Source of the DNA: Pseudomonas sp. B21-040
GTDB taxonomy: Bacteria > Pseudomonadota > Gammaproteobacteria > Pseudomonadales > Pseudomonadaceae
DNA: 64,000 bases
Assembly (NCBI RefSeq): GCF_024748695.1
Contig: NZ_CP087176.1
Location: forward strand, 6,131,501 to 6,195,500
Direction of reading: 5' to 3'
The notes below the pieces were generated by a model that ran no database searches, was not told the origin of the DNA, and was given only the letters and a program-made list of their open reading frames with translations. Both the position numbers and the translations under genes were made by a program. Of this stretch, positions 27,034-36,021 are shown in pieces (position 1 is the first letter of the stretch; the number at the start of each line of letters is the position of its first letter).

Positions 27034-27804
27034 CTAGCGGACCACACCTTCTTCAATCAGCAATTTGAGAATGGCTTCAGCCCCCGCTTGCGCCGTAACA
27101 CCCTTGAGCACTTGCCCACCGCCACCGCTGGCCTTGGCCGTCGCCGCCTTCATGCGATCGGCACCGCTCTTGGCCTTGATCACCTTCAAGCGCTTGGGCC
27201 GTGGCTTGGCCGGTTGCAGGGTGGCGACCGCCAGCAAATCATCGTCGACGACTTCCACGTCATCGGCGTGCAACACGCCCCGCCGCGCCGGGCCGTAGGC
27301 ACTCTGCCGAGGTTTCGGTGCAGCGTTATCCACCGTGGCGAGAAACGGCAGGCGCACTTTCAATCGACGGCGCTGGCCACGGGGCAAAGCCTGAAGCACC
27401 AACGCAGAACTGCCATCGATGGACTCCACTTGAGCCAAACCGACCACCAATGGCCAGCCGAGGCTTTCCGCCAACAAAAACGGCAACATGCCCGAGCCTT
27501 CACCGGTTTCGGCCTGACTGCCGGTCAGCACGACTTGTGCCCCCGCATCGCGCAAGTAGGCGGTCAACGCTGGCAGTGCATCGGCACCTGAAGGCTGCTC
27601 AAGCACATGCAATTGTTCCAGCCCCATGCCCAGGTAGGCGCGCAGTGCAGGTTCAGCGACATCGCCGGCATGCAGCACTTGCAGGTTATCCCCAGCCAGT
27701 TGCAAGCCCAGCTCCACCGCCCGCGCATCCTGCTCCGCGCGACGTGGCCGGCCGGAGGTCGGGTGGGCGCCGATGGACACCAGGCTGATGATTTTCGTGC
27801 TCAT
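27034..27804 (-). CDS. etfB: Electron transfer flavoprotein, beta subunit (dimethylglycine route)
   Basis: A 256-residue EtfB-type protein: N-terminal adenine-nucleotide alpha-hydrolase-like fold with VLTGSQAETGEGSGMLPFLLAE, and the C-terminal recognition region. It pairs with the adjacent EtfA to move electrons from dimethylglycine demethylation towards the quinone pool. It lies 15 bases after etfA, and AAAGGG precedes the ATG. It matches the position of the second, betaine-linked ETF copy of pseudomonads; the general ETF genes are elsewhere. Confidence 0.88.
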   Translation of the reverse strand: MSTKIISLVSIGAHPTSGRPRRAEQDARAVELGLQLAGDNLQVLHAGDVAEPALRAYLGMGLEQLHVLEQPSGADALPALTAYLRDAGAQVVLTGSQAETGEGSGMLPFLLAESLGWPLVVGLAQVESIDGSSALVLQALPRGQRRRLKVRLPFLATVDNAAPKPRQSAYGPARRGVLHADDVEVVDDDLLAVATLQPAKPRPKRLKVIKAKSGADRMKAATAKASGGGGQVLKGVTAQAGAEAILKLLIEEGVVR

Positions 27805-27819
27805 AACCCTTTCCTTCCC

Positions 27820-29040
27820 TTAAGCCGCATCGCGCTTGGCGTCGTTGCGGTAAGCCGCTACCGCGTCGATCAAGGCTTGAAGAATCTCGGCGCTCTCGCC
27901 GATCACCGACAGGTCGGCCCGTTTGATCATGTCGCAGCCAGGATCGAGGTTGATTGCCACCACCTTGTCGCAGGCACCGATGCCTTGCAGGTGCTGAATC
28001 GCCCCGGAAATCCCCACGGCCACGTAAACCCGCGCGGTCACCCAGGTGCCGGATGCGCCAACCTGACGGTCACGGGCCATGAAGCCATCGTCCACCGCCA
28101 CACGGGACGCGCCTTCGGTAGCGCCCAACGCCTCGGCCGTCCTGTGGAAAAGTCCCCAGTCCTTGACCCCATTGCCGCCTGAGAAGATGAACTCGGCTTC
28201 GGCCATCGGAATTGCCGCCGGGTCCACCGCCACCGCGCCCAGATCTTCGATGCGCGAGAGGCTGCGCACCACGGTTGTGGATAACTCCACCGCCAAGGCT
28301 TCGTGACGGGTTTCACTGACCGGTTCGGCACATTCGGCCGCCGCCAGAATCAACCGCGCAACCGGGCGTGCAAGGTCTTGCAAACCAGCACCGGCGCGGC
28401 CGATGCATTCCTGATCCTTGACCTGCCAGACCCGCGTGGCCGGGCGTTCGCCCAGTGCGGCGGCAAAACGTCGACCCAGTTCACCACCGCCGCTGCGGCT
28501 GTCCGGCAACAGCCAATGGCGCGGGCTGAACTGGTTATCCACAGCCCGCAAGCCCTGAACCCGTTGTTCCGGTGCATAACCGCTGAATTCGTCACCTTCC
28601 AGCACCAGCAAGCGATCGACGCCCGCCGTGGCAAACGCCGTCTCTTTGTGTTCGCCGAAGACCACGGCCAGTACCGCGCCGTCCTTGCCGGCCAACTGAT
28701 GCGCCAGGCCCAGCAAGTCGCGGTCGTGGCTGCTCAAGCGACCGCCGACCATGTCCGGCACCACGCTGATGTAGAACGCAGGTGCTGGTACCTGATGCAG
28801 CGGCAGTTGCACTTCAACGGCGGCCGAGCGTTTGCTCGCCCCACCCTGTTGAGCGCCGCTGCGGTCAATGCGTTTGATGCCGTTGGGACCGATAAAACCG
28901 ATGCCATGAGGATTCTTACGGATGACACCGTTCGGCCCCATCCAGCTGTGTTGCGCCGGTTGCATGGCCGCGTGCAGCGGGTGCAAACGGTTACGGGCGA
29001 TCCATTCGGCGCGTGGGTCGCGGCGGATAATGTCGCTCAT
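27820..29040 (-). CDS. etfA: Electron transfer flavoprotein, alpha subunit (dimethylglycine route)
   Basis: A 406-residue EtfA whose C-terminal FAD domain carries VAVGISGAIQHLQGIGACDKVVAINLD. Ordinary EtfA is about 310 residues; the extra length is a hydrophilic N-terminal extension of roughly 95 residues (with NGVIRKNPHGIGFIGPNGIKRI), typical of ETF versions tied to Fe-S/CCG-domain partners. Its start overlaps the dgcB stop as TGATG. FAD-bound EtfAB would accept electrons within the DgcA/DgcB system. Confidence 0.88.
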   Translation of the reverse strand: MSDIIRRDPRAEWIARNRLHPLHAAMQPAQHSWMGPNGVIRKNPHGIGFIGPNGIKRIDRSGAQQGGASKRSAAVEVQLPLHQVPAPAFYISVVPDMVGGRLSSHDRDLLGLAHQLAGKDGAVLAVVFGEHKETAFATAGVDRLLVLEGDEFSGYAPEQRVQGLRAVDNQFSPRHWLLPDSRSGGGELGRRFAAALGERPATRVWQVKDQECIGRAGAGLQDLARPVARLILAAAECAEPVSETRHEALAVELSTTVVRSLSRIEDLGAVAVDPAAIPMAEAEFIFSGGNGVKDWGLFHRTAEALGATEGASRVAVDDGFMARDRQVGASGTWVTARVYVAVGISGAIQHLQGIGACDKVVAINLDPGCDMIKRADLSVIGESAEILQALIDAVAAYRNDAKRDAA

Positions 29041-30989
29041 CAGTGGGCCTCCGCAGGTTCACGTTGGGCCGGTTTGGTCGGCTTGCTCGGGGCCGCGTCT
29101 TCGAGCAACGCGTCTGCCACCAGTTCGGCGATGTCCTTGATCAGCGGCCGGGGTTCGACCACGCCTTCGAGCATCGCAGTGCACTGTGGACAACCCACGG
29201 CCACCAGTTCGGCGCCGGTTTCGCGGATGTCTTCCATGCGCATGTCGGGAATACGTTGCTTGCCCGGAATGTCAGTGATCGGTGCACCGCCACCACCGCC
29301 GCAGCAGCGCGAGCGGAAACCGGAACGTTGCATCTCTTTCACTTCGATCCCGAGGGCGCGCAGTACTTCACGTGGTGCCTCGTATTCACCGTTGTAGCGG
29401 CCGAGGTAGCACGGATCGTGATAGGTCACGCTGTTGCCTTTGTGCTGACCCAGATTCAACGCGCCCGCACCGATGATTTCTGCCATGTAGGTGCTGTGGT
29501 GCTGCACCAGGTAGTTGCCGTCGAAGGCGCCGTACTCGTTTTTCAGCACGTGGAAGCTGTGCGGGTCGCAGGTGACGATGCGGTTGAAGCTGTATTTGGC
29601 CAGGGTCTGGATGTTGCGTTTGGCCAACAGCTGGAAGGTCGCTTCGTCGCCCAGGCGTCGGGCTACGTCACCGCTGTCGCGCTCTTCGAGGCCCAGCACC
29701 GCGAAGTCGACCTTGGCCGCTTTCAGCACTTTGACGAAGGCGCGCAAGGTGCGCTGGTTGCGCATGTCGAAGGCACCGTCGCCGACCCAGAACAGCACGT
29801 CGACGGATTTCTTCTCGCTCATCAGCGTGAGGTTCAGGTCCGCCGCCCAGTTCATCCGCCCGCCCGGCGCGAAGCCGCCCGGGTTGTCGGTGGCGATCAG
29901 GTTTTCCAGGACTTCGGCGCCCTTGTTTGGCGTGGCGCCTTTTTCCAGGGTCAGATGGCGGCGCATGTCGACGATGGCATCGACGTGCTCGATCATCATC
30001 GGGCACTCCTCGACGCAGGCGCGGCACGTGGTGCATGACCACAGGGTTTCAGCGTCCACCAGACCGTTGACGATCGGTTGATGCGGGTTGCCTGCGTGTT
30101 CACCGATGGCTTTGCCTGGATACGGGCTACCGGCGAACTTGGCATCGGTGCCACCGGCCAGACCGACCACCATGTCCTGAATCAGTTTTTTCGGGTTCAG
30201 CGGCTGGCCGGCGGCGTAAGCCGGGCACGCGGCTTCGCATTTACCGCACTGCACGCAGGCGTCGAAGCCGAGCAGTTGGTTCCAGGTGAAATCCTTGGGT
30301 TTTTCCACACCCAGCGGCGCGGTCGGGTCGTTCAGGTCCAGCGGTTTCAAACCGGTGGAACGGCCGCCATTAAAACGCTCGGCGCGACGGTGCCAGGCCA
30401 GGTGCAGCGCACCAGCGAAGGCGTGCTTCATCGGCCCGCCCCAGGTCATGCCGAAGAACAGTTCCGAAACGCCCCACAACACGCCGATCCCGAGGATCGC
30501 TGCCACCAGCCAACCACCGAAGTTTTCCGGAAGGATGCCGGCGACCGGCAGGGTCAACAGGAAGAACGATGCCGAGAACGCCAACAGGCTTTTCGGCAGG
30601 CGCATCCACGGGCCTTTGGACAAACGGGCCGGAGGGTTGCGCCGACGCAGGTAGACGAAGATCGCACCGACGAACATCACAGCCGTCATCAGTAACAGCG
30701 CATAACCAAGGATGCGGTTATGCAGGCCAAAACCATGAACCAGAATCGCCAGCACAATGGACGCCACTGCACCACCGGCCGTGGCGACGTGGGTGTTGGC
30801 GATGTATTTGTCCCGCGCGACGACATGGTGCAAATCGACCATGTAGCGCTTGGGCATGGCGAACAGGCCGCCGATCAGGTCAACTTTCGAAGCCCGGCCC
30901 CGACGCCACATAGCCACCCGCCGCAACGCGCCGAGGACAGCAAGGCCCAGGGCTGCGAACAACAGGATTGGAAGAAGGGTGTTCAACAT
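29040..30989 (-). CDS. dgcB: Dimethylglycine catabolism Fe-S protein DgcB
   Basis: A 649-residue membrane-anchored Fe-S protein. About five hydrophobic segments fill residues 5-190. Two 4Fe-4S motifs follow (Cys245/248/251/255 in CVQCGKCEAACP and Cys319/322/325/329 in CTTCRACVEECP), and then heterodisulfide-reductase-type CCG domains with DPCYLGRYNGEY and RCCGGGGGAP. It likely relays electrons between DgcA, EtfAB and the respiratory chain. GGGAG precedes the start. It lies 176 bases after dgcA, with a REP between. Confidence 0.92.
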   Translation of the reverse strand: MLNTLLPILLFAALGLAVLGALRRVAMWRRGRASKVDLIGGLFAMPKRYMVDLHHVVARDKYIANTHVATAGGAVASIVLAILVHGFGLHNRILGYALLLMTAVMFVGAIFVYLRRRNPPARLSKGPWMRLPKSLLAFSASFFLLTLPVAGILPENFGGWLVAAILGIGVLWGVSELFFGMTWGGPMKHAFAGALHLAWHRRAERFNGGRSTGLKPLDLNDPTAPLGVEKPKDFTWNQLLGFDACVQCGKCEAACPAYAAGQPLNPKKLIQDMVVGLAGGTDAKFAGSPYPGKAIGEHAGNPHQPIVNGLVDAETLWSCTTCRACVEECPMMIEHVDAIVDMRRHLTLEKGATPNKGAEVLENLIATDNPGGFAPGGRMNWAADLNLTLMSEKKSVDVLFWVGDGAFDMRNQRTLRAFVKVLKAAKVDFAVLGLEERDSGDVARRLGDEATFQLLAKRNIQTLAKYSFNRIVTCDPHSFHVLKNEYGAFDGNYLVQHHSTYMAEIIGAGALNLGQHKGNSVTYHDPCYLGRYNGEYEAPREVLRALGIEVKEMQRSGFRSRCCGGGGGAPITDIPGKQRIPDMRMEDIRETGAELVAVGCPQCTAMLEGVVEPRPLIKDIAELVADALLEDAAPSKPTKPAQREPAEAH

Positions 30990-31053
30990 GGTGGAGCTCC
31001 CAAAGACCGCAGGGTCTTGCAGGCCAAACTACCTGGATGCCTTGCCCGATTCC

Positions 31054-31150
31054 CTGTAGGAGCAGAGCTTGCTCGCGATGGCGGTATTTCTACCGCCAAA
31101 GATGCATCGGAAACTCCGACGCTATCGCGGGCAAGCCTTGCTCCTACAGG
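31054..31150. repeat. REP pair (GCTCCTACAG class)
   Basis: Arms CTGTAGGAGCAGAGCTTGCT and AGCAAGGCTTGCCC-type complement ending CTCCTACAGG lie between dgcA and dgcB within the operon. The last part abuts the dgcA stop region. Confidence 0.8.
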
Positions 31151-31165
31151 GCTATCCACAAGCTC

Positions 31166-33226
31166 TTAGAAATCCTTGCACAACCGCAGCGCGTCATAGA
31201 TCGCCGCGTGGGTGTTGCGCTGGGCCACGCAGTCGCCGATGCGGAACAGCAAATAGCCGTCGCCCGCCTGGCTCAACGAAGGTTGCGGCTTGATCGCGAA
31301 CAGGGCTTCGATGTCCATCTGGCCTTTGTTACGCGAGCCTTCCTTCAGGGCGTAGTAGATTTCTTCGTCCGGACGCACGCCGTTTTCGACAACAACCTGG
31401 TCCACCACCCGCTCCTCTTTGGCGCCGGTGTATTCGTTTTCCAGCACCGCCACCAGCTTGTCGCCTTCGCGGTAGACCTTCTCCAGCATCATGTCGCCGG
31501 TCATGATCACTTCTTTCGGGTACATGCTGCGGTAGTAAGTCGGGAACGACGTACCGCCAATGGCCACACCCGGCTTGATATCGTCGGTGACGATCTCGAC
31601 CTGGCTGCCCTTGTCGGCGAGGAAGTCGGCCGTCGACATCCCGGTGAACTCGCAAATGGTGTCGTAGACCAGCACGTTCTTGCCCGGTGCAACCTTGCCG
31701 TCGAGGATGTCCCAACTGCTGACCACCAGACCTTCAGCCGCACCCCAGTGCTCGTTTTGCTCCAGGAATGGATGGCCGCCGACGGCGAGTACCACCACAT
31801 CCGGACGCAGGTCGAGAATGGTTGCCGCATCGGCCGCCACGCCCAGGCGCAGGTCAACTTTCAACCTCGCTAACTCAAGCTGGAACCAGCGGGTGATACC
31901 GGCGATCTGGTCCCGTTGCGGGGCTTTCGAAGCGGTGGTGATCTGCCCGCCGATGAATTCTTTCTTCTCGAACAGGGTCACGTCGTGGCCACGTTCGGCC
32001 GACACACGCGCGGCTTCCATCCCGGCAGGGCCGGCACCGACCACCACAACCTTGCGCTTCACACCGGTCGATTTCTCGATGATGTGCGGCACGCCCATGT
32101 ATTCACGGGAGGTCGCGGCGTTCTGGATGCACAACACATCCAGGCCTTGATACTGACGGTCGATGCAGTAGTTGGCGCCGACGCATTGCTTGATCTGGTC
32201 GACCTGGCCCATCTTGATCTTGGCGATCAGGTGCGGGTCCGCAATGTGGGCGCGGGTCATGCCGACCATGTCAACGTAGCCGCCTTCCAGAATACGGGTC
32301 GCCTGGTTCGGGTCCTTGATGTTCTGCGCGTGCAGGACCGGGGCCTTGACCACTTCCTTGATCCCGGCCGCCAGGTGCAGGAATGGCTCCGGTGGATAAC
32401 TCATGTTGGGGATAACGTTGGCCAGGGTGTTGTGGGTGTCGCAACCCGAACCCACCACGCCGATGAAGTCGATCATGCCGGTGTCGTCGTAGTACTTGGC
32501 GATCTGCTTCATGTCCTCGTGGGACAAGCCATCCGGGTGGAATTCATCACCGCACAGACGGATGCCGACGCAGAAATCCGGGCCGACTTCAGCCCGCACA
32601 GCCTTGATCACTTCCAGACCGAAACGCATGCGGTTCTCGAAGCTGCCGCCCCATTCGTCGGTACGTTTGTTGACCCGCGGGCTCCAGAACTGGTCGATCA
32701 TGTGCTGATGCACGGCGGACAGCTCGACGCCGTCCAGGCCACCGGCCTTGGCACGCGCGGCGGCGCTGGCGTAGTTGCCGATCACCCGCCAGATTTCTTC
32801 CGGTTCGATGGTTTTGCAGGTCGCACGGTGCACCGGCTCGCGGATGCCCGACGGCGACAGCAGGGTTGGCCAATGCTCGCCATCCCAGCGGGAACGGCGG
32901 CCCATGTGAGTAATCTGGATCATGATCTTGGCGCCATGCTTGTGCATGGCATCGGCCAGGTTCTGGAAATGCGGAATGATCCGGTCGTCGGCCAGGTTGA
33001 CCGACTTCCACCAGCCTTGCGGGCTGTCGATGGCCACACTGGAAGAACCGCCGCAAATCGCCAGGCCGATCCCGCCCTTGGCTTTCTCTTCGTAATACTT
33101 GACGTACCGGTCGGTGGTCATGCCGCCGTCGGTGGCATAGACCTCGGCGTGCGCGGTGCTGAGCACGCGGTTGCGGATGGTCAGTTTGCCGATCTGGATC
33201 GGCTGGAACATTGCTTCGAAAGCCAT
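31166..33226 (-). CDS. dgcA: Dimethylglycine demethylase DgcA (OYE/trimethylamine dehydrogenase type)
   Basis: A 686-residue flavoprotein. The N-terminal TIM barrel of the NADH:flavin oxidoreductase family (about 5-335; FMN) precedes an Fe-S linker and a C-terminal FAD/NAD-type domain (VVVVGAGPAGMEAARVSAERG near 391). Relatives bind a 4Fe-4S cluster through four cysteines; here Cys348, Cys354 and Cys366 are clear, but the residue at the usual second position is Ala351 (CVGANYC). It oxidises dimethylglycine to sarcosine and formaldehyde. It is 15 bases downstream of the DUF5943 gene. Confidence 0.92.
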   Translation of the reverse strand: MAFEAMFQPIQIGKLTIRNRVLSTAHAEVYATDGGMTTDRYVKYYEEKAKGGIGLAICGGSSSVAIDSPQGWWKSVNLADDRIIPHFQNLADAMHKHGAKIMIQITHMGRRSRWDGEHWPTLLSPSGIREPVHRATCKTIEPEEIWRVIGNYASAAARAKAGGLDGVELSAVHQHMIDQFWSPRVNKRTDEWGGSFENRMRFGLEVIKAVRAEVGPDFCVGIRLCGDEFHPDGLSHEDMKQIAKYYDDTGMIDFIGVVGSGCDTHNTLANVIPNMSYPPEPFLHLAAGIKEVVKAPVLHAQNIKDPNQATRILEGGYVDMVGMTRAHIADPHLIAKIKMGQVDQIKQCVGANYCIDRQYQGLDVLCIQNAATSREYMGVPHIIEKSTGVKRKVVVVGAGPAGMEAARVSAERGHDVTLFEKKEFIGGQITTASKAPQRDQIAGITRWFQLELARLKVDLRLGVAADAATILDLRPDVVVLAVGGHPFLEQNEHWGAAEGLVVSSWDILDGKVAPGKNVLVYDTICEFTGMSTADFLADKGSQVEIVTDDIKPGVAIGGTSFPTYYRSMYPKEVIMTGDMMLEKVYREGDKLVAVLENEYTGAKEERVVDQVVVENGVRPDEEIYYALKEGSRNKGQMDIEALFAIKPQPSLSQAGDGYLLFRIGDCVAQRNTHAAIYDALRLCKDF

Positions 33227-33241
33227 GGCGGGTTCCTCGAC

Positions 33242-33772
33242 TTACAACGGCTTGACGGTGAACAGGCCGTCGTCGTGGCCTTCTTCGGAGCCACCGTAAA
33301 CCTGTTCGGCAACGGTGCGGATCTTGCTGCCACGGGCTTGCAGAATCTGGTCCATGGCACCGGCAAACCAGCCAGTGAACATGTAGTCGACCTTGCGCCC
33401 GACCTTGCCGTACACGTAGACGAACGCCGAGTGTTCGAGCTTGACGCTGGCAGTGCCTTTGTCGAGGTCGATGTCCTGGATCTTGAACAGGCCCCAGCCG
33501 CGCTGCGACAGGCGCTTCATGTAGTGCTCGAACACCGCAACGCCTTCCAGGCCGTGGCATTCAGCTTCTTTTTCACACCAGTGCCAGGCGGATTTGTAGC
33601 CGGCCTTGTAGAGGATTTCGGCGTAAGCGTCGGCGCCCAGCACTTCCTCGATGCCCATGTGGTTGTTGACGAAGAAATGACGCGGTACGTACAGCATTGG
33701 CAGGGCGTCGGAGGTCCAGACACCGGTTTCGCTGTCGACTTCGATTGGCAATTGCGGGGCGATTTTAGCCAT
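33242..33772 (-). CDS. DUF5943 / 4-vinyl-reductase-like protein of the dimethylglycine operon
   Basis: A 176-residue soluble protein. Start MAKIAPQLPIEV at 33772. Its core (YKAGYKSAWHWCEKEAECHGLEG and SAFVYVYGKVGRKVDYMFTGWFAGAMDQIL) looks like the V4R-type small-ligand domain and is conserved next to dgcA in pseudomonads. No catalytic motif is evident. Position between the dipeptidase and dgcA (15 bases away) implies a role in dimethylglycine use, possibly as a ligand-sensing or assembly protein. Confidence 0.75.
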   Translation of the reverse strand: MAKIAPQLPIEVDSETGVWTSDALPMLYVPRHFFVNNHMGIEEVLGADAYAEILYKAGYKSAWHWCEKEAECHGLEGVAVFEHYMKRLSQRGWGLFKIQDIDLDKGTASVKLEHSAFVYVYGKVGRKVDYMFTGWFAGAMDQILQARGSKIRTVAEQVYGGSEEGHDDGLFTVKPL

Positions 33773-33815
33773 GGGTAAAGCTCCAGAATTCAATGTGTTG
33801 AGGCGATAGCTAGCC

Positions 33816-33916
33816 GTAGCAGCTGTCGAGCCTGCGAGGCTGCGTTGGGCTGCGAAGCGGCCCCCGAGGGCGGTCCTTCGGACCGCAACGCAGCCTCGTG
33901 CCTCGGCAGCTGCTAC
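33816..33916. repeat. Long inverted repeat (GTAGCAGCTGCCG class)
   Basis: Outer arms GTAGCAGCTGTCGAGCCTGC and the complement ending TCGGCAGCTGCTAC flank an inner pair around GGTCCTTCGGACC. It lies within the operon, between the dipeptidase and the DUF5943 gene. Confidence 0.85.
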
Positions 33917-33941
33917 AAAGATCGTTGTTTAAAAAGTGGCG

Positions 33942-34919
33942 TTATTCGCCCCAGACGTCCTTGAGGACGTTCACCCAGTTCTCGCCCATGATCTTGCGCA
34001 CCACGCGCTCGGAGTGGCCGCGCTTGAGCAGGGTTTCGGTCAGGTTCGGGAACTCGCCCACGGTGCGGATGCCCAGCGGGTTGATGATCTTGCCGAAGCT
34101 GGTCAGGCGGCGGGCGTAGCCCTTGTCATGGGTCAGGTATTCGAAGAACTCCTGGCCATGGCCCTGGGTGAAATCGGTGCCGATGCCGATGGCGTCTTCG
34201 CCAACGATGTTCATGGTGTATTCGATGGCTTCGGCGTAATCGTCGATGGTCGAATCGATGCCCTTGGCCAGGAACGGCGCGAACATGGTCACGCCAACGA
34301 AACCGCCGTGATCGGCGATGAACTTCAGTTCTTCATCGGACTTGTTGCGCGGGTGGATTTTCAGGCCCGACGGCAGGCAGTGCGAGTAGCACACTGGCTT
34401 TTTCGATTCGAGGATGACTTCTTCCGACGTCTTGGAGCCGACGTGGGACAGGTCGCACATGACGCCGACGCGGTTCATCTCGGCGACGATTTCACGACCG
34501 AAACCCGACAGGCCGCCATCGCGCTCGTAGCAGCCGGTGCCCACCAGGTTCTGGGTGTTGTAGCACATCTGCACAATACCGACGCCGAGCTGCTTGAACA
34601 CTTCGACATAGCCGATCTGGTCTTCAAACGCGTGAGCATTCTGGAAGCCGAACAGGATGCCGGTCTTGCCTTGCTCCTTGGCTTTACGGATGTCGGCAGT
34701 GGTGCGGACCGGGATCACCAGGTCGCTGTTCTCGCGAATCAGCTTCTGGCTGGCGGCGATGTTGTTGACGGTCGCCTGAAAGCCCTCCCACACCGACACG
34801 GTGCAGTTGGCCGCGGTCAGACCGCCCTTGCGCATGTCTTCGAACAGTTCACGGTTCCACTTGGCAATAATCAGCCCGTCGATAACGATGCTGTCGGCGT
34901 GCAATTCGGCTGGGCTCAT
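33942..34919 (-). CDS. Membrane dipeptidase-family protein (M19, renal dipeptidase-like)
   Basis: A 325-residue metallopeptidase of the M19 fold. N-terminal ADSIVIDGLIIAKW corresponds to the first metal-ligand strand but lacks the usual His-x-Asp pair. Later ligands appear in MCDLSHVGSKTSEEVI and YSHCLPSGLK. It is first in the dgc operon; the same gene precedes dgcA in P. aeruginosa and is GbdR-regulated there. It may hydrolyse an amide linked to betaine metabolism or have lost peptidase activity. Start MSPAELHADS at 34919. Confidence 0.8.
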   Translation of the reverse strand: MSPAELHADSIVIDGLIIAKWNRELFEDMRKGGLTAANCTVSVWEGFQATVNNIAASQKLIRENSDLVIPVRTTADIRKAKEQGKTGILFGFQNAHAFEDQIGYVEVFKQLGVGIVQMCYNTQNLVGTGCYERDGGLSGFGREIVAEMNRVGVMCDLSHVGSKTSEEVILESKKPVCYSHCLPSGLKIHPRNKSDEELKFIADHGGFVGVTMFAPFLAKGIDSTIDDYAEAIEYTMNIVGEDAIGIGTDFTQGHGQEFFEYLTHDKGYARRLTSFGKIINPLGIRTVGEFPNLTETLLKRGHSERVVRKIMGENWVNVLKDVWGE

Positions 34920-35013
34920 CAGGCTGTCCCCTATTAGCGATTCACGCGCCGAATCGTGTGCCGGCGCTTTGGGGCCAGCATATGCCTCGGTGCCTCGGTA
35001 GCCGGGTGCAAAA

Positions 35014-35061
35014 ACGACAGAGGGTTTGCCGAAAGCGTCAATCCGCGACAAAGGGTCGCCG
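35014..35061. promoter_or_regulatory. Phased direct repeats upstream of the dgc operon
   Basis: CGACAGAGGGTTTGCCG (35015-35031) and CGACAAAGGGTCGCCG (35046-35061) are direct repeats with a 31-bp period, three helical turns. They lie about 95-140 bases upstream of the dipeptidase start. They share the CGAC core with the repeats at 22861, 37926 and 46929. A GbdR site is a reasonable guess. Confidence 0.45.
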
Positions 35062-35153
35062 CACGGCACGATTGCCCACCTGTTCAAGGGCCTTCGCATG
35101 GGCCAGAATTCGCGGCATTACTGAATGCACTACTGGATTGGGGCGGCGGCGCA

Positions 35154-35555
35154 ATGAAATCGATCATCCTGGCTTTGGCACTGATAGCAACCGGCGTACA
35201 CGCCGCTGAAGAGTCCGACGACAATCCCTGCGACAAAGTCGAAAACGACATCCAGACCCTCGAATGCTCGGCCTTCAGCCGAACCACTGCCGAAGACCTG
35301 CTCAAAGAAAACTACCAAGGCCTGACCGAGCGTATGCAAACGGCCTACGGCAAGAACCCGGCACAACTGTCCGACATCAACGCCAAGCTCAAGGCCGCTC
35401 AACAACAATGGCTGAAGACCCGAGATGCGGATTGCGCGGTTGAGGCGTTTCCGGCGACCAGCGGTAGCAAGGCGTTCACCATTGCGCAAAATGATTGCGT
35501 GGCGCGGATGAGTGACGAGCGGTCGGAGTTTTTGGAGTCGATTGGGCAGGAGTAA
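35154..35555 (+). CDS. LprI-family (DUF1311) exported protein
   Basis: A 133-residue exported protein: signal peptide (about 1-17, cut after GVHA) and a helical DUF1311/LprI domain with four cysteines (NPCDK, LECSAF, ADCAVEAF, NDCVARM) able to form two disulfides. LprI of Mycobacterium inhibits lysozyme; most relatives are uncharacterised. Start MKSIILALAL at 35154. It is divergent from the dgc operon. Confidence 0.8.
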   Translation: MKSIILALALIATGVHAAEESDDNPCDKVENDIQTLECSAFSRTTAEDLLKENYQGLTERMQTAYGKNPAQLSDINAKLKAAQQQWLKTRDADCAVEAFPATSGSKAFTIAQNDCVARMSDERSEFLESIGQE

Positions 35556-35661
35556 AGCCGATCGACTATCGGAAGCTGGCACTCACGCCAGCTTACTGTT
35601 CTGACAAACCGCCCTTTCCTACAGGCTGTGCTCACCACACCTACAACACCCTTTTAGCTTG

Positions 35662-35708
35662 ATAAACGAACGCATCAGGCAGGCAACATGCCGACATGGT
35701 TCGTTTAT
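35662..35708. repeat. 10-bp inverted repeat upstream of the toxin-antitoxin locus
   Basis: ATAAACGAAC (35662-35671) and its exact complement GTTCGTTTAT (35699-35708) flank 27 bases. It may be a regulatory site or a trace of insertion at the edge of the toxin-antitoxin module. Confidence 0.4.
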
Positions 35709-35720
35709 TGGCGCCCTGAA

Positions 35721-35764
35721 AAATATAAGTAAAGATTCGAAAATCTTATAAAAGACTTATATTT
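35721..35764. promoter_or_regulatory. Operator-like palindrome before the toxin gene
   Basis: AAATATAAGT (35721-35730) and ACTTATATTT (35755-35764) are perfect inverted repeats. A smaller pair, AAGATT and AATCTT, lies inside. The region is AT-rich, directly before the toxin ATG at 35769, and contains a TATAAAA-like promoter box. This is the usual place for antitoxin binding. Confidence 0.6.
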
Positions 35765-35768
35765 TCCC

Positions 35769-36021
35769 ATGAACAGCATTCACTGGACTCGAAAGGCCGT
35801 TAAGCAGCTTCTGAAATTGCATTCCGCTCACCAGATCCAGGTTCGTGTGCCGTCACGGTGCTAACCGGCATGCCTGATACAGGCAATGTCAAAGCACTGG
35901 TTGGTCATGACTATGCCTATCGACTTCGAGTGGGTAACTATCGAGTCATGTTCGACTGGGATGGCGCAATCAAGTGGTCAGTATTCAAGAGGTCAAAAAA
36001 CGTGATGAACGCACCTACTGA
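35769..36021 (+). pseudogene. RelE/ParE-family toxin, broken by two frameshifts
   Basis: Reading three frames in turn rebuilds an 84-residue RelE-like toxin. It begins MNSIHWTRKAVKQLLKLHS, continues LTGMPDTGNVKALVGHDYAYRLRVGNYRVMFDW, and ends VVSIQEVKKRDERTY at TGA 36019-36021. One base appears lost near 35847 (GTTCGT-G/TGCC) and another near 35971 (ATCAAG/TGGTC). As written, translation stops after 31 codons. Toxin activity is presumably lost. Sequencing error is possible, but two separate single-base gaps in non-homopolymer sequence favour real decay. Confidence 0.75.

Noticed and set aside
34956..35153. N-terminal extension of the LprI-like protein from 34956
   Set aside because: It would bury the clear signal peptide that begins at 35154 and would cover the dgc control region.
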